Shown here one piece after another: positions 6,146 through 11,620 of a DNA stretch of 11,620 nucleotides. Position 1 is the first letter of the stretch. Each line of letters starts with the position of its first letter. The stretch lies in contig JAMOPB010000252.1 of assembly GCA_027064945.1 (NCBI GenBank), positions 1 through 11,620 on the forward strand, read 5' to 3'. Under the pieces are notes generated by a model. The model was not told the DNA's origin. It saw nothing but the letters and a program-made list of their open reading frames with translations, and did not search any database. This DNA comes from Candidatus Cloacimonadota bacterium. GTDB taxonomy: Bacteria > Cloacimonadota > Cloacimonadia > Cloacimonadales > TCS61. A program made the translations under genes and the position numbers.

Positions 6146-7486
6146 GTGAAGAGATTTTTGTTAATTACTATGTTATTGATTCTGATAACTTTATGTCAGG
6201 CAATTGATTATGAAGAGTTGTTAAGCTCAGGAAATGCAATGAATTATAGTGTTCATGTGGTAGGAGCAGTAAAAAATCCGGGTCTTTATCTTTTGCCACC
6301 TAATACAAGAATTTCTACAGCGATTAAATTAGCCAATACTATTATAGATACTCTTAATTTGCCAAATAATGTAATTATCAATCCATCTTCAAGACAAATT
6401 GAATTACGTAGAAATAATGAAGTACAAATTTTAGATATATTAAAATTTCAAACACAGGGGTCAATCGAAGAAAACCCTTTTATTATGGATGGTGACGTGA
6501 TTTTGGTACCACCGGCAAAAGATTATGTGTTTATTTCCGGTGCAGTGAAGATGGAACAAAATAATGAAAAGATTAAATTGGAATTAATCCAAGGTGAAAA
6601 AATTTCCGATATTTTGGATTTAGTATATGGTTTAGGAAATGGGATTGATTCTGAAAATTGTTATATAGAAAGATTCTTAGGTGATTCTTCAGAATTTGAA
6701 ACAATATATTTCTCTGCAAAAGATATCATTAATGATCCAAATTCAATTGATAATATCGAATTGCAAAATGGAGATAGAATTTATATTCGGCAGCAACCGA
6801 ATTATCAGGAAAAAAGTTACGTAACAATCGAAGGAGAAGTGAAATATCCCGGAGAATATGCGATTGAGGTTGGGAAAACAACTCTATCCGAAATTCTAAA
6901 AAAATGTGGTGGTCCAACAGAATTGGCTGATTTAAGTAACTCATATTTATATAGAATTGGTAATCTGGATGTAATGTATCCGGAGTTTGATCAGTTAAGA
7001 AGATTTTCAACATTGGATCTATCAACGGCAGAATATAGATATGTTAGGCAAATGTATGCTGAAAAAAGAAACTTAATTAAACAAAATTTTACCGAGTTAT
7101 ATAATTCTGAAAACCCTGAGAACGATGTTATCTTAAATGATCAAGATAGAATTTTCGTTACAATGAAAAAAACTGTGGTTTCCGTAAATGGCAAAGTAAA
7201 CAAACCCGGTTTATATCCTTTTGTTGAAGGTAAAAATTATAAATATTATATTCAGCAAGCCGGCGGAACAATTAAAACAGCCAGTAAGATGAAAATCCGC
7301 ATTATTAAAGCTGGAAGTGGCGAATGGGTAGATGCTGATAAAGATACAAAGATTTATGCCGGAGATACTATCTATGTCCCTCGTCATGAACGTTTTTCTT
7401 ACTATTGGCCATACATAAAAGAAACTATTGCATTTGTTTCCGGTTTAGCAACTTCGATAGTAGTGATAGAAGGTTTAGTTAAATAA
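6146..7486 (+). CDS. SLBB-domain polysaccharide export-type envelope protein
   Basis: This 446-residue exported protein probably takes part in capsule or exopolysaccharide translocation. It starts with a signal peptide (about 1-19, MKRF then a Leu/Ile core ending LCQA). Four SLBB-like beta-grasp modules follow, each opening with a V.GAV..PG.Y-like strand pair: HVVGAVKNPGLY (37-48), FISGAVK (129-135), TIEGEVKYPGEY (227-238) and SVNGKVNKPGLY (346-357). Modules close with GD-(V/R/T)-I strands (MDGDVILV, QNGDRIYI, NDQDRIFV, AGDTIYV). The C-terminus (about 419-445) is a hydrophobic or amphipathic helix that could insert in a membrane. The N-terminal Poly_export domain of Wza-type proteins is not evident, so it is not a full Wza homologue. 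The Cys at 17 lacks a proper lipobox. It is the first gene of a three-gene unit with two nucleotide-sugar enzymes, which supports a glycan role. Confidence 0.85.
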   Translation: MKRFLLITMLLILITLCQAIDYEELLSSGNAMNYSVHVVGAVKNPGLYLLPPNTRISTAIKLANTIIDTLNLPNNVIINPSSRQIELRRNNEVQILDILKFQTQGSIEENPFIMDGDVILVPPAKDYVFISGAVKMEQNNEKIKLELIQGEKISDILDLVYGLGNGIDSENCYIERFLGDSSEFETIYFSAKDIINDPNSIDNIELQNGDRIYIRQQPNYQEKSYVTIEGEVKYPGEYAIEVGKTTLSEILKKCGGPTELADLSNSYLYRIGNLDVMYPEFDQLRRFSTLDLSTAEYRYVRQMYAEKRNLIKQNFTELYNSENPENDVILNDQDRIFVTMKKTVVSVNGKVNKPGLYPFVEGKNYKYYIQQAGGTIKTASKMKIRIIKAGSGEWVDADKDTKIYAGDTIYVPRHERFSYYWPYIKETIAFVSGLATSIVVIEGLVK

Positions 7487-7498
7487 AAAAAAATAGAT

Positions 7499-7520
7499 TT
7501 GAACTGATTTTTCAGTTCAA
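7499..7520 (+). other. 9-bp perfect hairpin between the SLBB gene and the SDR gene
   Basis: TTGAACTGA and TCAGTTCAA form a perfect 9-bp stem closed by a TTTT loop, 12 nt after the SLBB stop codon and 3 nt before the AGGAG (7524-7528) of the next gene. On the + strand no T-run follows, so it is not a normal terminator for the upstream gene. On the - strand it would precede a T-run, but no - strand gene reaches it. It is probably an mRNA processing, stability or translation-control structure within the operon. Confidence 0.55.
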
Positions 7521-7533
7521 GTTAGGAGATATA

Positions 7534-8493
7534 ATGAGAATATTAATAACAGGTGGAGCAGGTTTTATTGGTTCACATTTGGCAGAAAAATTATTGGCTG
7601 CAGGCCATGAAGTAGCAGTTATCGATAATTTATCTACAGGTAGTTTGGAAAATATCAAACACTTGATGAAAGATAAAAAGTTCAGCTATACTATCGATAC
7701 GATATTGAATGAGCAAGTTTTGGAAGGATTGATTAAGAATTGTGATAGAATATATCATCTAGCTGCAGCTGTCGGTGTGAAATATATCATAGATAATCCT
7801 CTATTATCACTTAAAACAAATATTTCAGGAACAGAGAATGTCTTGGAAATTGCCAATAAATATAAGAAAAAAGTGTTGGTTGCCAGCACATCGGAAATTT
7901 ATGGTAAAAGCGATTCTATCCCTTTTAAGGAAGATGATGATAGATTACTTGGAGCTACTAGTATTAGCCGTTGGAGCTATAGTTGCGCTAAGGCTGTTGA
8001 TGAATTCTTGTCATTAGCTTATTATCGTGAGAAGAAATTACCGGTTGTTATTGTTAGATGTTTCAACACAGTTGGGCCTCGTCAAACCGGTCAGTACGGA
8101 ATGGTTATTCCAAAATTTGTGAAATCTGCTTTATTGAATCATCCAATTACTATTTTTGGAGATGGTCAGCAATCTCGTTGTTTTGGTGATGTTTGTGATG
8201 TTACCGATGGAATGATAAAATTAATGGAAGATCCAAAATGTGAAGGCGAGATATTTAATATCGGAAATGATTCTCCAATTACAATTGAAGAGTTGGCAAA
8301 GAAGATTAAGAAAATGACTAAATCAAAATCTAAAATAGAGTATGTGAAATATGAAGATGCTTTTGAAGAAGGTTTTGAAGATATGAAACATCGTAAACCG
8401 GATTTAACTAAGATAAATAAATTCATTGGTTATAAACCAAAATACAATTTAGATAAAATTTTAGAGCGAATCATATCTCATTTCGAAGAGTAG
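7534..8493 (+). CDS. NAD-dependent nucleotide-sugar epimerase/dehydratase (extended SDR, UXS/ArnA-decarboxylase-like)
   Basis: This cytosolic extended-SDR enzyme of 319 residues acts on nucleotide sugars through C4 oxidation with bound NAD. Visible features are the Rossmann motif GGAGFIGS (7-14), acidic Asp31 at the end of strand beta-2 (NAD preference), HLAAAVGVK (75-83), ASTSEIYG (117-124), the catalytic YSCAK (149-153), RCFNTVGPR (175-183) and GDGQQSRCFGDV (209-220). The STSE motif, the Arg in QQSRCF and the HRKPDL segment recall UDP-xylose synthase and the ArnA decarboxylase domain. The DE pair of 4,6-dehydratases is missing. The exact reaction cannot be fixed from sequence: 4-epimerase or decarboxylase are both possible. 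AGGAG lies 5 nt before the ATG. The aminotransferase gene follows after 9 bp. Confidence 0.9.
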   Translation: MRILITGGAGFIGSHLAEKLLAAGHEVAVIDNLSTGSLENIKHLMKDKKFSYTIDTILNEQVLEGLIKNCDRIYHLAAAVGVKYIIDNPLLSLKTNISGTENVLEIANKYKKKVLVASTSEIYGKSDSIPFKEDDDRLLGATSISRWSYSCAKAVDEFLSLAYYREKKLPVVIVRCFNTVGPRQTGQYGMVIPKFVKSALLNHPITIFGDGQQSRCFGDVCDVTDGMIKLMEDPKCEGEIFNIGNDSPITIEELAKKIKKMTKSKSKIEYVKYEDAFEEGFEDMKHRKPDLTKINKFIGYKPKYNLDKILERIISHFEE

Positions 8494-8502
8494 GAAAAGC
8501 AA

Positions 8503-9606
8503 ATGCAAGTGAAATTATTAGATTTAGAAGGTCAATATTCTGATATTAAAGATGCAATTTTGGCTTCTTTTAGCGAGTTGTTGAATTCTCATCAATATGT
8601 ACTTGGTGCACAAGTTGCTGAATTGGAAGAGATGATGCAAGAATATAATCGTTGTAAGTATGCAATAGGTTGTGCTTCGGGAACTGATGCTTTGGTTCTA
8701 GCTCTAAAGGCATTGGATGTGCAAGCCGGTGATGAAGTTATAACTACTCCATTTACTTTCTTTGCTACTGCCGGAGCTATTCATCGCGTAGGAGCTAAAA
8801 CGGTTTTTGCAGATATTAATCCTGATACTTTTAATATTGATCCGAATAAAATTTCTGCTGCTATAACCGGGAAAACAAAAGCAATAATAGCAGTTAATCT
8901 TTTTGGTCAAGTTGCAGAAATGGACAAAATTATGCAGATTGCCCAAGAAAATAATATCAAAGTGATTGAAGATAATGCTCAAGGAATTGGTGCGGAATAT
9001 GATGGGAAAGTGGCAGGAACAATTGCAGATATAGGAACTTTGAGTTTTTTCCCTAGCAAAAATTTAGGTGCTATGGGTGATGGCGGAATGTGCCTTACTA
9101 ATGATGCTGAGTTAGCTGCAAGATTAAAGCAATTGCGTGTTCATGGTGAAAATCCTAAATATTATCATAAATGGGTCGGATTAAATAGCCGTCTTGATAC
9201 TATTCAAGCTGCTGTTTTAAAAATTAAACTTCCTTTCTTAGATGGTTGGAGTGAGCAGCGTAGAGCTAATGCGGATTACTATTATAAATCTCTAAGCGAT
9301 GTTAAACAAATCAAATTGCCTGTTATTCATCCAAAAGCAAAATCAATTTTTAATCAGTTTACAATTCAAGCAGAAAATCGTGATGGATTAATGGAATTTT
9401 TGCAAGCTAATGAGATTGGTTGTGCTATCTATTATCCACAGCCACTTCATCTGCAAGAATGTTTTGAATATTTAGGATATAAAGAAGGTGATTTTCCAAT
9501 ATCGGAAAAAATCGCAAAGAAAGTTCTCTCAATTCCTATCTATTCGGAATTACCACGTGAACAGCAAGATTTTGTTATTGAGAAGATTCAAGAATTTTAT
9601 AAATAA
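8503..9606 (+). CDS. DegT/DnrJ/EryC1/StrS family sugar aminotransferase (PLP-dependent)
   Basis: This fold-type-I PLP enzyme of 367 residues, the usual family length, transfers an amino group, normally from glutamate, to a keto sugar attached to a nucleotide. Visible features are SGTDALVLAL (59-68, phosphate and cofactor contacts), ITTPFTFFATA (80-90), VIEDNAQGIGA (154-164, Asp157 contacting the PLP pyridine and Gln160) and FFPSKNLGAMGDGGM (182-196, with Lys186 as the Schiff-base lysine). The SKNLG..GDGG form is, from family knowledge, more like 3-aminotransferases such as WbpE or FdtB/QdtB than the 4-aminotransferases ArnB/PseC. The substrate is undetermined. It lies 9 bp after the SDR gene, with AGGA at 8492-8495 overlapping that gene's TAG stop, so tight co-expression is likely. 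It ends before a strong terminator. Confidence 0.94.
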   Translation: MQVKLLDLEGQYSDIKDAILASFSELLNSHQYVLGAQVAELEEMMQEYNRCKYAIGCASGTDALVLALKALDVQAGDEVITTPFTFFATAGAIHRVGAKTVFADINPDTFNIDPNKISAAITGKTKAIIAVNLFGQVAEMDKIMQIAQENNIKVIEDNAQGIGAEYDGKVAGTIADIGTLSFFPSKNLGAMGDGGMCLTNDAELAARLKQLRVHGENPKYYHKWVGLNSRLDTIQAAVLKIKLPFLDGWSEQRRANADYYYKSLSDVKQIKLPVIHPKAKSIFNQFTIQAENRDGLMEFLQANEIGCAIYYPQPLHLQECFEYLGYKEGDFPISEKIAKKVLSIPIYSELPREQQDFVIEKIQEFYK

Positions 9607-9613
9607 AATTGAT

Positions 9614-9643
9614 ATGGCCGGCAATGATGCCGGCTATTTTTTT
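9614..9643 (+). terminator. Intrinsic terminator of the polysaccharide operon
   Basis: GCCGGC at 9617-9622 pairs with GCCGGC at 9629-9634 around a 6-nt loop (AATGAT). The stem extends outward by G·U, U-A and A-U pairs, and a run of seven T (9637-9643) follows. It begins 8 bp after the aminotransferase stop. The T-run ends next to the Shine-Dalgarno AGGAA (9644-9648) of the following gene. Confidence 0.9.
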
Positions 9644-9648
9644 AGGAA
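9644..9648 (+). promoter_or_regulatory. Ribosome binding site deciding the beta-helix protein start
   Basis: AGGAA sits 7 nt before ATG 9656 but only 1 nt before ATG 9650, so 9656 is the better start. It directly abuts the terminator T-run. Any message that begins upstream would therefore carry the hairpin at its 5' end. A loose TTGTTA (9572-9577) and TATAAA (9598-9603) upstream are too far apart (20 nt) to call a promoter with confidence. Confidence 0.55.
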
Positions 9649-9655
9649 TATGAAG

Positions 9656-11620
9656 ATGCATAAAATCATCATTACAGTTATTATTTTTCTTATTATTTTC
9701 CCACTTTTTTCCATTACGATACAAGAAGCATATCTACAAGCTGAAGGCAATGCCGATTATCAAAAAATCTTACAATTGGAAACCGGAATTGTATATACGG
9801 GAAGCCTATATTTAGGAAGAACTTTCGTACCATTTACAAATCAAATCTTGGGCGAGGATATTGGAAATATAAAAATTGAAGGTAATGGTGCAATTTTAGA
9901 TTTACAAGGCGGAGAACTAACTTTTGCCTACACAGAATCGCGTTTTGATGTAGAAAATTTAATTATTCTTAACGGCAATATCAGATTTCGTGGAATGAAT
10001 AATGAAGAAATAACTGCCATGCCTTCCGGTAGCGTGAGATATTGCACTTTCTATAAACCTGAAGATTTTGCAATTCGCCTATATGGTTGCGGAGATGGAA
10101 TTCTTATTGAACGGAATATTGCAATTGATGCAGAAGATACTGGTTATGACTTTATGTATATTAATGGTCGATCAATGGATTTTTTACCAACAGGCATCAA
10201 TTTTGCTGTAAGCGGACAAATAGACCTGTTTGGAATTCCTGAAATTATCGATAATTGGTCATATTTTTCCGATTCATCTAATAATGATTTACTTAATCAT
10301 TTTAGTTTGTATTGCGAATATGGCTGATTTGAACCATTTGCTTGGGAAGAGGCCGGGTTGCCTCCATACAATAATATTTATTCTGTGAATCCACAATTGA
10401 TAGATCCTGAAAATGGCAATTACAGAGTAGAACCATCTTCACCTGCGATAAATTATGGATGTCAAATTTTTGATGATCCAATAAATGAGATAAACTACAA
10501 TTCTGAACCACAAATTTCTGTTCACCGAGATACTATCGAAGTGGGCGGGCTGATTTCTGAAAATACAAATTGGAATGCAGATGTTGTAGTTGTAACGGAT
10601 GATATTCTTGTAGAATCTGATGCTGTTTTATCTATTCAACCGGGTACGGAAGTTATTTTTGAAGATTACTATCAAATGCAAATTCAGGGAGCTTTATTAG
10701 CAGTAGGAACTGCTGAAGAGCGGATTGTTTTCAAATCACAATATGAGTTTTTATTTGAAGCTGATTCATTAGCAGTAGGTGCTTGGGGCGGAATATTCTT
10801 TAATCAATCAAATCCTTCGCTTCCAACCAGTAAAATATCTTTTTGTGAGCTGAAAAATGCTAAAGCATTAATACCAAGCCAAGGTGAATTTAATGAAAGA
10901 ATTGGTGGTGCAATTAGAATTTATGATTACTCGAATCTGATTATTTCCAACAACTATATACATAATAATTTAGCATTTTATGCCGGTGCAATTTTTTGTT
11001 ATAAAAATGCTAATCCGATTATTTTTGGAAATCTGATAACAGAAAATACTGCCTTAAAAAATGTTGCAGCGATCTATAATGGATATTCATATCCAAGAGT
11101 TTATAATAATACGATTGTTGGAAATTATATAGATAATCAGGAAGAATATATCGAAACATGCACAATAAAAAATTTCCTTTCAAAACCTCATTTTTATAAT
11201 AATATAATCAGAGATAATGAGGCAAATATTCCCTATTTACATCAGCAGATTTGGGAAGCGAAAGAATTTTATACTCGCAATAATAATATTCAAAACATTG
11301 ACTTTGATAATGCAAATATTGATCAAGACCCAATTTTTATGAACGATGAAAATTGGAATTATCAATTAGAATTAAGTTCACCTTGTGTTGATTCCGGATC
11401 GGAGAAAATTGATTTTATACCTGAATTGGATTTGGCAGGAAACGAAAGAGTTATTGGCAATATCATTGATATGGGATGTTTTGAAGCTGAGCCTGCCAGT
11501 GCTGATGATGATGTTCAAGTTTCGGATATTTCTATCAAGAGTTGTCCTAATCCGATAAATATTAATTCTAAAAATAATAACTGTGTAAAATTCTCTTTAA
11601 ATAATTCAGATAAAAGTGTG
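9656..11620 (+). pseudogene. Secreted right-handed beta-helix protein with one in-frame TGA (3' end outside window)
   Basis: The frame is open from ATG 9656 to the window end (655 codons) except for TGA at codon 224 (10325-10327). Residues 1-21 form a signal peptide (MHKIIITVIIFLIIFPLFS). The rest is a parallel beta-helix rich in Asn and Ile, with ladder-like repeats both before (IKIEGNGAILDLQGGELTF; LIILNGNIRFRG) and after the TGA (SNLIISNNYIHNN; NPIIFGNLITENTA; RVYNNTIVGN; FYNNIIRDN). Near the end, SPCVDSG...DLAGNERVIG...DMGCFE matches the choice-of-anchor Q pattern, followed by SIKSCPNP, the start of a sorting tail cut by the window edge. Continued homology-like sequence after TGA shows it was one gene. 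It may be a recent nonsense mutation, an assembly error or recoding. ATG 9656 has AGGAA 7 nt upstream; ATG 9650 is too close to it. Confidence 0.75.

Noticed and set aside
6194..6199. Lipoprotein signal at Cys17 of the SLBB protein
   Set aside because: The residues before the Cys (I-T-L) do not fit a lipobox with a small residue at -1. A signal peptidase I site after LCQA fits better.
9488..9655. Upstream extension of the beta-helix gene into the aminotransferase gene
   Set aside because: It would overlap a clear PLP-enzyme coding region in another frame and run through the terminator hairpin. The signal peptide and ribosome binding site place the start at 9656.

Overview
The window is AT-rich, gene-dense bacterial DNA with every real gene on the + strand. 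It most likely comes from the FCB (Fibrobacterota–Chlorobiota–Bacteroidota) side of the tree, with Cloacimonadota or a neighbouring candidate phylum as the best guess. Three things point there: the RGWGLGLSL signature in the histidine kinase, large secreted lamin-tail/CARDB and beta-helix proteins ending in a SPNPF/CPNP FlgD-like or type IX-like tail, and an intergenic patch of degenerate tandem repeats. Clear Shine-Dalgarno sequences precede all complete genes, which argues against typical Bacteroidota. The phylum assignment is inference.

Layout. (1) 1-277: the end of a sensor histidine kinase. (2) 294-1796: bifunctional NAD(P)H-hydrate epimerase/dehydratase, a metabolite-repair enzyme. (3) 1862-4234: a secreted 790-residue protein with three lamin-tail domains, two CARDB-like spacers and a C-terminal sorting-like domain. 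A tight cluster of DnaA-box-like sequences lies inside this gene. (4) 4255-5799: ComM/YifB, an AAA+ ATPase of the Mg-chelatase-like family. (5) 5800-6145: a gene-free stretch with 7-bp and 9/10-bp degenerate tandem repeats, three small hairpins and the leader of the next gene. (6) 6146-9606: a three-gene surface-polysaccharide operon (SLBB-domain export protein, SDR nucleotide-sugar enzyme, DegT/DnrJ/EryC1 aminotransferase), closed by a strong intrinsic terminator at 9614-9643. (7) 9656-window end: a secreted right-handed beta-helix protein. Its reading frame is open from 9656 to 11620 except for one in-frame TGA at 10325-10327.

How the genes work together. The 6146-9606 genes fit one job: making an amino- or keto-modified nucleotide sugar and moving a glycan across the envelope. 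The two large secreted proteins are probably displayed on, or released from, the same surface. The kinase, NAD(P)HX repair enzyme and ComM look like ordinary housekeeping neighbours.

I see no convincing new defence or mobile system here. The points most worth checking are the in-frame TGA in the beta-helix gene, the DnaA-box cluster inside a coding region, and the composite tandem-repeat patch.
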